A stretch of DNA of 34,757 bases. Source: 2-12-FULL-60-25 sp003576745 (GTDB lineage: Bacteria; Patescibacteriota; Patescibacteriia; 2-12-FULL-60-25). The stretch covers positions 1-34,757 of the forward strand of contig SZOQ01000011.1 in NCBI GenBank assembly GCA_030272835.1, given 5' to 3'. The notes beneath the pieces were generated by a model, which made no database searches, was not told where the DNA came from, and worked only from the letters and a program-made list of their open reading frames with translations. Both the position numbers and the translations under genes were made by a program. Shown one piece after another: positions 7,610-15,154 of this stretch. Each line of letters starts with the position of its first letter. Position 1 is the first letter of the stretch.

Positions 7610-7835
7610 GAAGGGGAATTGTGGTCGGGTACGGGGAAAATCGCAGATGATGGTTTTTGGCAATGAGCAGGTTATGGGTTGTGGGTTATGGTAAGTCCGT
7701 AGGTCATAGAACAAAGGGAGTAGGGCGTAGGAGGTGAGTTATGCGCCGTGAGCCATGCGCCCGTAACCCACAACCCATAACTCATAACCAAAAACCCACT
7801 CACTACTCACTACTCACTACTCACTTGTTCCCTTT
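7610..7835. repeat. Intergenic word-repeat block B (imperfect palindrome)
   Basis: No gene. The left arm has ATGGGTTGTGGGTTA and the right arm its exact complement TAACCCACAACCCAT, so the block can form a long hairpin. The centre has gtagggcgtaggaggtgagttatgcg-type words and the right end is a run of actcactactcact. Part of it (gagttatgcgccgtgagcc...) recurs in inverted orientation at 33325-33419. Confidence 0.75.
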
Positions 7836-7851
7836 CACCAATTTTGGATTA

Positions 7852-8496
7852 TTACTTTATCAATTCAAGGCTCTGAATCATCGTGATGGCGACGGGCTTG
7901 TACTCCTCGTAAAAATCCTTCGGAGCCGTGTACGAATATGCGTAGATGGAATTGCCGTCCGCGCTCGGGCTTGCAAATTGCAGCTGGCGGAATTCTTCAT
8001 TATCACGCGTGTACGCCGCCGCAAAACCGGTTGCCGATACAAGCTGGCCGGATGTGTTGGTAAAGCTTTGATCAGCAGCGTCCGTGACATTCGGTTCTTG
8101 AGCCGTCATGATTTGCTCGCGCAGGTCCGCGATCAGGGTATCGGCGGTCTCGTGCTTTCCACCGGCTTTGGTTGTCGCGATAATCTGCATGTTTACGGTT
8201 GCATAATAGGAGGGCGATCCTTGAGCACCGGAGAACACCACGGTATATCCATTCGGTTTTTCAAATACCCAGTCCGCGGGATACGACATGCGGAATCCCA
8301 TGCCGTCGAATACCTTTGCCTGCGGATCGGCACTCGGTTCAGGCGGGGCAGCTGGCTGCACTTCTCCGGCGGTTTGCGGAGACGGTTTTTGAGTCGCTTC
8401 CTTTGCGCCGAGGAAGAGTCCGTATACGAATAACAACACAATAATGCCTCCGAAAAAGGCTAAAATGCCTATGAGGACTTTGGGGACGGTTTTCAT
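7852..8496 (-). CDS. Membrane-anchored PsbP/DcrB-like protein
   Basis: A 214-aa protein with an N-terminal transmembrane anchor (VLIGILAFFGGIIVLLFVYGLFLG), a Pro/Ala-rich linker (residues ~35-60) and an extracytoplasmic domain starting GMGFRMSYPADWVFEKPNG. That opening is typical of PsbP-related and DcrB-like lipid/stress-response folds, which usually read 'f.y.P.gW'. The end has YTAPKDFYEEYKPVAITMIQSLEL, also typical of that fold. Function unknown. The start is supported by an extended -10 box (TGTTATCAT) ending 8 nt upstream of the ATG. Confidence 0.7.
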   Translation of the reverse strand: MKTVPKVLIGILAFFGGIIVLLFVYGLFLGAKEATQKPSPQTAGEVQPAAPPEPSADPQAKVFDGMGFRMSYPADWVFEKPNGYTVVFSGAQGSPSYYATVNMQIIATTKAGGKHETADTLIADLREQIMTAQEPNVTDAADQSFTNTSGQLVSATGFAAAYTRDNEEFRQLQFASPSADGNSIYAYSYTAPKDFYEEYKPVAITMIQSLELIK

Positions 8497-8504
8497 ATGT
8501 GCTC

Positions 8505-8512
8505 ATGATAAC
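8505..8512 (-). promoter_or_regulatory. Extended -10 box of the PsbP-like gene
   Basis: Minus-strand TGTTATCAT is an extended -10 element ending 8 nt before the ATG at 8496. It is consistent with a leaderless or nearly leaderless transcript. Confidence 0.5.
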
Positions 8513-8543
8513 ACGATGTCAAGTGATTTTCACGCTGACACTT

Positions 8544-8579
8544 TAAGAAAAGAAAGCCTTTTACGCCGCAGTGAAGGCT
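8544..8579 (-). terminator. Intrinsic terminator of the LRR lipoprotein gene
   Basis: On the minus strand AGCCTT...AAGGCT (loop 13 nt) is followed by TTCTTTTCTT, directly after the TAG stop at 8580. Confidence 0.65.
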
Positions 8580-9071
8580 CTATCTTCGTATGTCCGTGCC
8601 TGTCAGCTTCGATGCGATTTGATCCAGGTCCTGCATTGAATACGGGTTTCCTGAAATATCCAAAATTCGTAGTTGTGTAAGTTCGCCCAATTCCAGCGGA
8701 AGCCCCGTTAGTCGGTTATTCGATACGTCCAGTACCTGTAACTGTTTGAGGCGTCCGAGCTCGGCAGGCAGTCCCGTCAGCTGGTTATTGCTCAGATTGA
8801 GCTCAACAAGGTTCAGAAGCCTGCCGATCTCCGCCTGTGGCGCGCCTGTCAGCGCATTTCCCGAAAGGTCCAGCATGGTGAGATCTGTCCTAATGAATAC
8901 AGAGGATGGGATGGCATTGAGGTTTCGCCCGCGCAGGACGAGTGTCGTATCGCTAGCAGGAATCGTTTGCGCATTGGTATTCAGCACGACAGCCTCGGGC
9001 GTTTCACCGTCCGTCCTAACACAGCCCGCACCCACAAGTACGAGCCCGAAGATAATCAAGAGGTATTTCAT
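8580..9071 (-). CDS. Leucine-rich-repeat lipoprotein
   Basis: A 163-aa protein. The N-terminus is a lipoprotein signal (YLLIIFGLVLVGAGC, lipobox VGAGC, lipidated Cys at about residue 17). From residue ~50 there are about four LRRs of ~23 residues, each with LxxLxLSxNxLTGLP-type consensus (LTMLDLSGNALTG, LVELNLSNNQLTGLP, LQVLDVSNNRLTGLP, LRILDISGNPYS). LRRs of this kind mediate protein contacts; as a lipoprotein it would sit on the outer face of the membrane, perhaps in adhesion, but the partner is unknown. Start 9071 is chosen because the lipoprotein signal begins there and an extended -10 box (TGCTAGGAT) ends 8 nt upstream. Confidence 0.88.
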   Translation of the reverse strand: MKYLLIIFGLVLVGAGCVRTDGETPEAVVLNTNAQTIPASDTTLVLRGRNLNAIPSSVFIRTDLTMLDLSGNALTGAPQAEIGRLLNLVELNLSNNQLTGLPAELGRLKQLQVLDVSNNRLTGLPLELGELTQLRILDISGNPYSMQDLDQIASKLTGTDIRR

Positions 9072-9079
9072 CCTGTTCC

Positions 9080-9088
9080 ATCCTAGCA
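9080..9088 (-). promoter_or_regulatory. Extended -10 box of the LRR lipoprotein gene
   Basis: Minus-strand TGCTAGGAT ends 8 nt before the ATG at 9071. A possible weak -35 (TTGCCG) lies 15 nt upstream of TAGGAT. Confidence 0.45.
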
Positions 9089-9200
9089 CAAGCGGATGGA
9101 CGGCAATAGCGAGCGCGGGAATTTTCTTGCCTTATTCCCACACCGCGCTATGCTTCAAAGCAGAAGCTCCTTCGTACCGAATTCTCATTCTCTAACCCAT

Positions 9201-9659
9201 ATGCATATGTATGTCAGAGATGTGATGGAGGTCGATGTCGTGACCGTGCCGGAGCATGCCACCTATGAAGACGTGGCAAGGCTTTTGCACGACGAAAAAA
9301 TCAGCGGCGTTCCTGTTGTCGATAGCGGTGGGAACATGGTTGGCGCCATATCGGAAAAAGATCTTTTTCGCGTTCTGTATCCGTTTTATCGGAGTTATTA
9401 TGAAAGTCCGGAATCTTACACCGATCTTGAAGCGCGCGAGGCGAAAATCGAGGAGATACGCCATCATCCCGTATCCAGATTCATGACAACCGATATCAGC
9501 GTTATCAGTCCCGATGCGCCGATCATGCGCGCCGGCGCAATAATGCTCGCGCGGCATATTCATCGTCTACCCGTGGTTGAAGGCGGCAGGCTGGTGGGCA
9601 TTGTGAGCCGCGCGAACATTTATCGCGAAATTCTCAAACGGCGTTTAGGCCTTGCATAG
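9201..9659 (+). CDS. CBS-domain pair protein
   Basis: A 152-aa protein made of two CBS motifs. The first is VRDVMEVDVVTVPEHATYEDVARLLHDEKISGVPVVDSGGNMVGAISEKDLFR, the second VSRFMTTDISVISPDAPIMRAGAIMLARHIHRLPVVEGGRLVGIVSRANIYREIL. Between them is an insertion (LYPFYRSYYESPESYTDLEAREAKIEEI), predicted helical and longer than usual. CBS pairs bind adenosyl ligands and act as regulatory modules; as a stand-alone protein it probably senses energy charge for an unknown partner. Start 9201 is the first ATG with a sensible N-terminus; ATG at 9207 is an alternative. Confidence 0.9.
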   Translation: MHMYVRDVMEVDVVTVPEHATYEDVARLLHDEKISGVPVVDSGGNMVGAISEKDLFRVLYPFYRSYYESPESYTDLEAREAKIEEIRHHPVSRFMTTDISVISPDAPIMRAGAIMLARHIHRLPVVEGGRLVGIVSRANIYREILKRRLGLA

Positions 9660-9680
9660 CATCAAAACCTGCTCGCAGCA

Positions 9681-10859
9681 TTATGTCGCGAATGTTGTTT
9701 TCCTAAATCTCGCCAAAAGCAAAATCGCGAATCCAATAAAGGAACCTGCGGCAGCAATGCGGAAGGCGAGTTCGGGCGAGACGGTATCCCATATATTTCC
9801 CAGGATATAGCCGCCCGCAATCACGCAGACACCCACGATGGTATGGAAATATCCATATGCTTTTCCACGGGATTCGGGTGAAACAAGGTCCGCGATCAGC
9901 GCCCGCCCGGATCCTTCGGTGAGGGCATAAAACAGGCCGTACATGGCAAACAGTCCGAGCGATGCCGCGAGCGTCACGTGAAAGGAGAATGCGAATTCGA
10001 CAAGGGCGAGCACCAGCCATCCCGCCATTATAAGCGGGAGTTTGCCGATTCTGTCGCTCCAAATGCCGATGGGGTAGGACAAAAGAGCATAGAGCAGGGT
10101 GAACCCTCCGAAGAGGACGGGAATCCACGACAAGGGAATGCCCGCATCCGATGCCCGAAGAAGAAAAAGCGAATCATTGATTTTCGTGAGCATGGCAATG
10201 GCCGTGCCAAGCGTAAACACCCAAAAGGCCAAGGGCAGAGGCGCTCCGTGCTTCTTGCGCGACATGCGTTCGCGCGCCGGTTCCCGAATGCCGAACCAGA
10301 TAAGCAGCAGGGCAATGGCGCCCGGAACGGCGGCGAGAAGGAAAATGAGGCGATAGGTCGCGAGTGAAGCGCCAAGCAGTATCAACATGGCACCGGCAAG
10401 CAATGGTCCGAATACAGAACCCATGGTATCAACAAGCCGCTGAAAACCGAATGCCCTCCCGCGAACATGCACGCCGGAAGAATCGGCAATGAGCGCATCG
10501 CGAGGGGCGTCCTTCACGCCTTTCCCGGCGCCGTCTGCGGCGCGCAGAGTAGCGACGGCCCAGAATCCGCCGGCCAGCGCCAGCATGGGACGCGCCGCCG
10601 CCGACAGCGCATAGCCGAGAAAAATGAATGTCTTCCGGTTTCGGGCGCGATCCGATACATGGCCGGACACGAACCGGAACAAGCTCGTCATGCCTTGCAA
10701 TAGGCCGTCAATCACGCCCACGCCCGCGCGGTTTACTCCGATAAGCACGAGAAATCCCGGGAGGATCGGTGTGATAAGATCTTGTCCGAATCCCGATGCG
10801 AGCGCAACAAACGCGATGATGAGAACATTGCGGGGGATCTTTTTTCGTTCAGGCGGCAT
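9681..10859 (-). CDS. Major facilitator superfamily transporter
   Basis: A 392-aa protein with about eleven to twelve hydrophobic helices in two halves. The loop-2/3 motif reads RFVSGHVSDRARNRKTFIFLGYAL, matching the MFS signature GxxxDRxGRR. A second-half equivalent is SYPIGIWSDRIGKLPLIMAG. The segment DGAGKGVKDAPRDALIADS resembles MFS members I recall as uncharacterised drug/sugar efflux proteins. Substrate not assignable. Start 10859 is supported by a -10 box (TATACT) ending 7 nt upstream. It is convergent with the CBS gene, with no room for a long terminator between them. Confidence 0.9.
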   Translation of the reverse strand: MPPERKKIPRNVLIIAFVALASGFGQDLITPILPGFLVLIGVNRAGVGVIDGLLQGMTSLFRFVSGHVSDRARNRKTFIFLGYALSAAARPMLALAGGFWAVATLRAADGAGKGVKDAPRDALIADSSGVHVRGRAFGFQRLVDTMGSVFGPLLAGAMLILLGASLATYRLIFLLAAVPGAIALLLIWFGIREPARERMSRKKHGAPLPLAFWVFTLGTAIAMLTKINDSLFLLRASDAGIPLSWIPVLFGGFTLLYALLSYPIGIWSDRIGKLPLIMAGWLVLALVEFAFSFHVTLAASLGLFAMYGLFYALTEGSGRALIADLVSPESRGKAYGYFHTIVGVCVIAGGYILGNIWDTVSPELAFRIAAAGSFIGFAILLLARFRKTTFAT

Positions 10860-10866
10860 GAGGGGA

Positions 10867-10872
10867 AGTATA
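10867..10872 (-). promoter_or_regulatory. -10 box of the MFS gene
   Basis: Minus-strand TATACT lies 7 nt before the ATG at 10859 and no ribosome binding site is visible, so the transcript is probably leaderless. Confidence 0.5.
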
Positions 10873-10946
10873 CGCGACACAATATCCCTTCGGCCACAGG
10901 ACGCAAAAAATCGGACTCGGTGATCCGGTGTATGCAGCAGCCATAG

Positions 10947-10976
10947 CAAAACACTCGCCACATGACGAGTGTTTTG
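10947..10976. terminator. Bidirectional hairpin terminator beside the tRNA-tail-like element
   Basis: A perfect 11-bp stem (CAAAACACTCG / CGAGTGTTTTG) with an 8-nt loop. T-rich runs at both stem ends allow termination in either direction. It abuts the copy of the tRNA-Trp 3' end at 10979. Confidence 0.6.
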
Positions 10977-10978
10977 TC

Positions 10979-11077
10979 TGGCAGGGGCGGTAGGAATCGC
11001 CGCTCGCTCCGCTCGCGGTCCTGGGCGGCTGCGCACCGACCCGTCATCGGCGGGTCTCTCGCCGCCCGTTCGATTCC
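10979..11077 (-). ncRNA. Structured RNA-like element ending in a copy of the tRNA-Trp 3' tail
   Basis: The first 20 nt (ggcaggggcggtaggaatcg) are identical to the 3' end of the neighbouring tRNA-Trp gene, including the encoded CCA. The rest is not tRNA. On the minus strand it can fold as a closing stem GGAATCG/CGATTCC (11071-11077 with 10993-10999). Inside is a stem GGGCGGC/GCCGCCC capped by a GACCCG/CGGGTC hairpin with a 7-nt loop, plus a GC-rich second arm (CCGC...GCGG). A terminator-like hairpin follows directly. This could be a small RNA gene or a decayed duplication of the tRNA locus. No known RNA family was recognised, and SRP RNA consensus is absent. Confidence 0.4.
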
Positions 11078-11094
11078 ATCTCACTCCCGACAAG

Positions 11095-11132
11095 ATAACA
11101 ATACCGCCGGCAATAACCAGCGGTATTGTTAT
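11095..11132 (-). terminator. Hairpin terminator of tRNA-Trp
   Basis: A perfect 13-bp inverted repeat (ATAACAATACCGC / GCGGTATTGTTAT) with a 12-nt loop begins at the last base of the encoded CCA. The arm is T-rich at its 3' side on the minus strand. Confidence 0.65.
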
Positions 11133-11205
11133 GGCAGGGGCGGTAGGAATCGAACCCACGTAACGGGTTTTGGAGACCCGTGTCCTACCACTGAACGACG
11201 CCCCC
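11132..11205 (-). tRNA. tRNA-Trp (anticodon CCA)
   Basis: A 74-nt cloverleaf on the minus strand. The acceptor stem is GGGGGCG/CGCCCCT, with a G-U pair at the open end. The D arm is GTTC/GGAC with a 7-nt loop and the anticodon arm CGGGT-CTCCAAA-ACCCG has anticodon CCA. The variable loop has 4 nt and the T arm is GTGGG-TTCGATT-CCTAC. Discriminator G is followed by a genomically encoded CCA. All stems close, so it should be functional. Confidence 0.96.
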
Positions 11206-11350
11206 ATGATGCCACAATGCGGCGTTGAGAATAGCAGAATCATGCGGTTCGGGCAAGCGTATGCGTCCCTCTTTTTCCCGCGAGAGATCTCTTTCCGGAC
11301 AAGGAAACACCCGCCGAGAGGCAGGTGTTGTTGAGTCATTCGTCAAGGGG

Positions 11351-11650
11351 TCAGCCGAGGCCATTCCATTTGTCCGGATCGGGACGGTGCGACGGGTGGA
11401 GATAGGAGTCTTTGGCGAACTCGCGGAGAATCCGTTTCCGTTCATCCTTGAGCAGCTTGTCCCAGCTTCTGTGCACGACAACCGCGAAGATGATGAAGGT
11501 GAGGATGATAAAGGACGGCAGAAAGGGGAGACTGTTCAGCGCTTCAGCGTCTGCGTTCGTCCAGAGCGCGAAGGCGTCCAGGCCGGCGGTCACGATGAGA
11601 AGCGCGAGGAGCAGTCCCACAAGGAACCTGTAGGTATCACGGAGTTCCAC
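11351..11650 (-). CDS. Small two-helix membrane protein
   Basis: A 99-aa protein with two hydrophobic helices (FLVGLLLALLIVTAGLDAFAL and FLPSFIILTFIIFAVVVH) and a charged C-terminal tail (WDKLLKDERKRILREFAKDSY). Function unknown. It starts with GTG at 11650; AGGAGG lies about 9 nt upstream, one of the few clear Shine-Dalgarno sequences in this window. This fits its position as second gene, overlapping the end of the preceding gene by 14 nt. Confidence 0.75.
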   Translation of the reverse strand: MELRDTYRFLVGLLLALLIVTAGLDAFALWTNADAEALNSLPFLPSFIILTFIIFAVVVHRSWDKLLKDERKRILREFAKDSYLHPSHRPDPDKWNGLG

Positions 11651-11915
11651 GATCTGAACCTCCTGCTCGTCCGTTCAGAGCTTGTCCGCGCCTTTCCGTC
11701 CGGACGACGCCGGTTTTGCGCGTTTCGGGGAAGCGGTCGATATACCAGACCATCCAGGCGAAAATGCCGGTAATGACCGGGTACAAGAAAGGGATGTGCC
11801 GGTTCGCGTCCACGCGTCCTGCAGCGATATCGGCGATGTCCATCATCAGGCTCGCGACGCCAAAGACGAAGAGCATGATCATGATCCACGGAATGCGTTT
11901 GGTTGTTTGATTCAT
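11637..11915 (-). CDS. Small two-helix membrane protein
   Basis: A 92-aa protein with two hydrophobic segments (IMIMLFVFGVASLMMDIADI and FLYPVITGIFAWMVWYI) and a basic hydrophilic tail. Function unknown. Start 11915 is chosen for the ATG with GGTGA five nt upstream and for the hydrophobic N-terminus. Upstream in-frame sequence lacks protein-like character. The last 14 nt overlap the next gene and contain that gene's ribosome binding site, so the two are a coupled pair. Confidence 0.7.
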   Translation of the reverse strand: MNQTTKRIPWIMIMLFVFGVASLMMDIADIAAGRVDANRHIPFLYPVITGIFAWMVWYIDRFPETRKTGVVRTERRGQALNGRAGGSDRGTP

Positions 11916-12016
11916 TATTTCACCATTTTTCAAAGAGCGTGAAGAAATGCGGATATTACTCCATTTCAGTCGTTTTGTCAATAAACTCCAGTGCGACTGA
12001 GAACGGTATGGGTCAA

Positions 12017-12066
12017 GCCGAGGCGAGAATAAAAACGAGACGCGGAACCAAATCCCTCGCCTCGGC
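12017..12066. repeat. Inverted repeat in a gene-poor stretch
   Basis: A perfect 11-bp inverted repeat (GCCGAGGCGAG / CTCGCCTCGGC) with a 28-nt loop. It lies in the 290-bp stretch between the small membrane-protein pair and the transglutaminase-like gene. That stretch also holds a 12-bp palindrome GTGAGATCTCAC (12098-12109). I see no convincing gene there; it may be a degenerate element. Confidence 0.45.
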
Positions 12067-12205
12067 TGCACTCCTCGTGAATGAGTTCTGCTTCAAGTGA
12101 GATCTCACGTCATCAACCATTAGTGCCCTAGCGCCTCCCAAAAAAGGCATATCTAACAAAGTACGCGAAAACTCCCGTCCAGCATCTCTAATCGTCCGGT
12201 CATGT

Positions 12206-12850
12206 TCAGGAAATGCGCCTTCGCCGTTTTCCGCTGCGGTCCCATTCCGTTTTGCGATGCATCGCGGCTTCAAAGACGCTCATGGGACGAAGCAATGAAA
12301 CATGAGAACGAGTGAGCAGGGGAATATGCGGAACGTCCGCAATGTATTCCGCGATATACCAGAGATCGTCCTCGTCCGTCATCCATCCTTGGGCATCGAA
12401 ACGCCGGAGATGAATGGGCCGCGTAAAACTTCGCATGGTTTTTCGGCCGTCGCCATCCGCATATTCATGAAAATGGGACATCACGAGCTCGCGGATGGAG
12501 GTATACACAGGATCGCGATAGCGGAGCGCGAGGTGATTCGTTTTATGAATGGCGCCCCAGCGGCCGTTTTGTCGGAATACGGCCATCACATGCGCGTCAT
12601 CGCTTGGCACCGTTTCAATATCAACCAGCAGGGGCGCATGGCCGTTGATGCGGAGAGCGAGCGCCGCGAACATGGCGCCCTCAATGCAGTGCGCCGTTTT
12701 TTCTCGCATGACCCGCCGCGGGGACATGCAGGTTTCACCGCGCCGTTCAAAATTGATCGGCAGGCCGTCCAAATACTCCTGGATTTTCCATGGGCGATTC
12801 AGCCGTCGCAAAAGGCGGAGCTCAGTCGGCGATAATTCGAAAAGAGACAT
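12206..12850 (-). CDS. Transglutaminase-like cysteine protease-fold protein
   Basis: A 214-aa protein. The motif KTAHCIEGAMFAALALRINGHAPLLVDIE carries the presumed nucleophile Cys (about residue 55), followed by the presumed His in SDDAHVMAVFR and an acidic residue further on, in the order Cys-His-Asp of the transglutaminase-like superfamily. After it come WGAIHKTNHLALRYRDPVYTSIRELVMSHFHEY and GRKTMRSFTRP, which I recall as conserved in a widespread single-domain family of unknown substrate. No signal peptide, so cytoplasmic. Alone in its operon as far as can be seen. A repeat block lies directly upstream and could affect its promoter. Confidence 0.8.
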   Translation of the reverse strand: MSLFELSPTELRLLRRLNRPWKIQEYLDGLPINFERRGETCMSPRRVMREKTAHCIEGAMFAALALRINGHAPLLVDIETVPSDDAHVMAVFRQNGRWGAIHKTNHLALRYRDPVYTSIRELVMSHFHEYADGDGRKTMRSFTRPIHLRRFDAQGWMTDEDDLWYIAEYIADVPHIPLLTRSHVSLLRPMSVFEAAMHRKTEWDRSGKRRRRIS

Positions 12851-12869
12851 AGCGGAATGAAGATTCAGG

Positions 12870-13010
12870 GAAGTTGGAAGCTGGGAGTAGGGAGTAGGAC
12901 ATAGGGGGGGAAGAGTACGTAGTTGCGTAGGACGTGGTTACGTAGGTAGGGGGACATAATTCTCCCCGATCCCTTTGCCCTTTGCCCTCTTTTCTCAATT
13001 GCTACTCCCT
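12870..13010. repeat. Intergenic word-repeat block C
   Basis: No gene. Contains gggagtagggagtaggac, acgtagttgcgtaggacgtgg and, at the right, ccctttgccctttgccctc, the same words and order as the block at 15155-15385. Confidence 0.7.
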
Positions 13011-13030
13011 ATAATCCTTAAGTATAGCTG

Positions 13031-13069
13031 AAAAAGAAAAACCCCATCCGCGGAGAGATGCGGACAGGG
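13031..13069 (-). terminator. Strong intrinsic terminator
   Basis: On the minus strand a 10-bp stem (CCCTGTCCGC / GCGGATGGGG, two G-U pairs) with an 8-nt loop is followed by TTTTTCTTTTT. It terminates the small gene ending at 13077. Confidence 0.8.
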
Positions 13070-13076
13070 CTGTATG

Positions 13077-13376
13077 TCATGAACTGCGGCGGCACGCTTC
13101 TTTCCATCGCCACGCGTCTTCCGCTCGCGTTGGAACGGCATAGAATCCCGATTCGCCCGTAGAGCGCCTGTTCATGTGTTTTATGACGACCGGAATGAAT
13201 TCACTGCTCGAGGCCGGAACAAAGGCTTCGAACGCATCGCGTTTTCGGAGCATGCGTCCCATGGAGAGCTCCAGAAGCGGAAGATTGATGGCCCATGGCG
13301 GAGCATGCACGCCCGGCCAATGACCGGCGCGCAAATGCGCAAGGTTCAATACAAATTTGCCGTCTCGAATGTTCAC
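13077..13376 (-). CDS. Hypothetical protein, about 99 aa
   Basis: A basic, Trp- and Arg-containing soluble protein with no signal or membrane segment and no family I recognise. Support for it being real: a GTG start with AAAGGA about 7 nt upstream, an excellent intrinsic terminator directly after the stop, and divergent arrangement with the acetolactate synthase gene 81 bp away. Coding potential is moderate only. Confidence 0.5.
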   Translation of the reverse strand: MNIRDGKFVLNLAHLRAGHWPGVHAPPWAINLPLLELSMGRMLRKRDAFEAFVPASSSEFIPVVIKHMNRRSTGESGFYAVPTRAEDAWRWKEACRRSS

Positions 13377-13442
13377 GCTGCTATCCTTTCGTCCGTACGG
13401 TCGGGAAACGTATCAAAATACAAACGCATCGTCAAACGTTCG

Positions 13443-13451
13443 TGATACAAT
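13443..13451 (+). promoter_or_regulatory. Extended -10 promoter of the acetolactate synthase gene
   Basis: TGATACAAT is an extended -10 element ending 6 nt before the ATG at 13458, so the mRNA probably begins at the start codon. No clear -35 box. Confidence 0.5.
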
Positions 13452-13457
13452 GCGGCC

Positions 13458-15113
13458 ATGGCAAAAAAGAACGGCGCGTCCCTGCTCGTCGACTGTCTTG
13501 AGGCGCATGAGGTGAAATATATTTTCGGCGTTCCCGGGGCATCCGTCATGCCTATTTTAGACGTGCTTCGAGACAAGGGGCCTGCTTTCGTCGTGTGTCG
13601 GCATGAACAGAATGCGGCGTTCATGGCGCAGGCATGGGGTCGTCTTCGCGGAGAAGCGGGCGTTTGCATGGCCACGGTCGGTCCGGGCGCGACGAATCTC
13701 GTTACCGGCGTTGCCACCGCTACCGCGGATCGCGATCCGCTCGTCGCGATCGCCGGGCAAACGCCACGGAGCGAACAGTGGCAGACCCGGCATCAGAACA
13801 TCGACGAAGCGCGAATGTTCGACCCGATTACGAAAATGAGTTTGCAGGTAAATGCCGCGGAGGCGATTCCAGAAATTATCGCTTCGGCATTTCGTACCGC
13901 GGAAACGCCGAGGCAGGGATCCGCATTTCTTGCCTTTCCGAAAGACGTGCTTGATGCGGCTGTCTCGGCCAAGCCGGTGGTCCGTTCTATATGTGATCAC
14001 GCGGGGGATGCGGACGAAGAGGAGATTGAACGCGCGTCAGCATTGGTACTCCGCGCAAAGCGCCCCGTCCTTCTCGTGGGCGTCGGCGCATCGGACAAGC
14101 GTTCCACCCGAGCGGTTCGCGCATTCATGGAAACGACGGGCATTCCAGCCGTCGGAACATTCGAAGCCGCGGGAGTGGTTGGCAAAAGTCTCGTCGATCA
14201 GTTTTTGGGGCGCGTGGGACTCGCCTCGGAGGAGCCGGGTGATGCCGCCCTGCATGATGCCGATCTCGTTATCACCGTGGGGTATGACGCCGTGGAGTAT
14301 GCGCCGTCCATGTGGGCGGGCCGCGCGCGAATAATCCATATCAATCGGTTGGCCGCCGAAGTGGATGCGGCATATGACCCGTCATCAGAGCTCGTCGGCG
14401 ACATTTCGCATACATTGCATCGGCTGCAAAAAGCCATTGGAGAAAAACGCTGGAAGCTTTCTGCCAGAGCGGAGCGCGCCCGGCAAAAGCTTGTTGCGGA
14501 ACAGCGACAAGGAACCGCCATGTCCGGCACGCATATTCATCCCGCGCGAATCGTCGCGGAACTCCGCAAGGCGCTCGGAGATCACGATCTCCTTATTTCC
14601 GACGTCGGCGCCCATCAACTTTGGCTCGCGCGCGAGTTTTTTACCTTTCAGCCGCGGACGCTGTTGTTCAGCATGGGATTCCAGACCATGGGCGTTGCGC
14701 TTCCATGGGCCATTGGAGCGCGGCTTGCCGAGCCGCACAGAAAAATCATCTCCTGTTCCGGAGACGGTTCGTTTTTGATGAGCGCCATGGAGCTCGAAAC
14801 GGCGGTACGCCTCAAACTCCCCTTCGTTCACTGCGTATGGCGCGACGGTACATACAATCTCGTGGAAATTCAGCAGATTGCGCAGTATGGCCGGACATCC
14901 GGAACGGCATTCGGAAATCCCGACATCGTCGCATTCGCGAAAAGCTTCGGCGCAACCGGCCTGCGCGTCAATCATGCATCGGGACTCGCCTCTGCATTTT
15001 CGCGCGCGCTCAAGGTGCGGGGCCCTGTAATCATCGATATTCCGGTGGATTACCGCTATAACGCAGGGTTACTCGGCAAGGGCGGCTTATTCGGAGGGAG
15101 ATCGGTTGATTGA
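13458..15113 (+). CDS. alsS: Acetolactate synthase, catabolic type (AlsS/BudB-like)
   Basis: A 551-aa thiamine-diphosphate enzyme that condenses two pyruvates to 2-acetolactate and CO2. The N-terminal PYR domain has the catalytic Glu50 in FVVCRHEQNAAFMA, and VGPGATNLVTG. The middle domain spans ~190-330. The C-terminal PP domain has the ThDP/Mg motif GDGSFLMSAMELETAVRL (GDG 435-437) ending in DGTYN (Asn467). The stretches YDAVEYAPSMW, YGRTSG...FGNPDIV and GPVIIDIPVDYRYN match the FAD-independent AlsS family rather than anabolic IlvB. No small subunit and no acetolactate decarboxylase lie nearby, so the fate of acetolactate is unclear. It may serve pyruvate overflow or acetoin/butanediol formation. 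Full length with no broken motif. Confidence 0.9.
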   Translation: MAKKNGASLLVDCLEAHEVKYIFGVPGASVMPILDVLRDKGPAFVVCRHEQNAAFMAQAWGRLRGEAGVCMATVGPGATNLVTGVATATADRDPLVAIAGQTPRSEQWQTRHQNIDEARMFDPITKMSLQVNAAEAIPEIIASAFRTAETPRQGSAFLAFPKDVLDAAVSAKPVVRSICDHAGDADEEEIERASALVLRAKRPVLLVGVGASDKRSTRAVRAFMETTGIPAVGTFEAAGVVGKSLVDQFLGRVGLASEEPGDAALHDADLVITVGYDAVEYAPSMWAGRARIIHINRLAAEVDAAYDPSSELVGDISHTLHRLQKAIGEKRWKLSARAERARQKLVAEQRQGTAMSGTHIHPARIVAELRKALGDHDLLISDVGAHQLWLAREFFTFQPRTLLFSMGFQTMGVALPWAIGARLAEPHRKIISCSGDGSFLMSAMELETAVRLKLPFVHCVWRDGTYNLVEIQQIAQYGRTSGTAFGNPDIVAFAKSFGATGLRVNHASGLASAFSRALKVRGPVIIDIPVDYRYNAGLLGKGGLFGGRSVD

Positions 15114-15154
15114 CGATGCGTGAATGAGCCTTTAAGCTGCCTGATACGGTCGTG

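Noticed and set aside
10979..11090. Second tRNA gene
   Set aside because: Only the 3' tail matches tRNA-Trp; no acceptor 5' strand, D arm or anticodon arm can be built.
12146..12160. Further attC-like core (ATCTAAC) upstream of the transglutaminase-like gene
   Set aside because: No matching GTTRRRY partner or L'/L'' arms at a suitable distance.
12013..12273. Minus-strand reading frame in the gap between small membrane proteins and the transglutaminase-like gene
   Set aside because: Low protein character; part overlaps the transglutaminase-like gene and part is an inverted repeat with no start signal.
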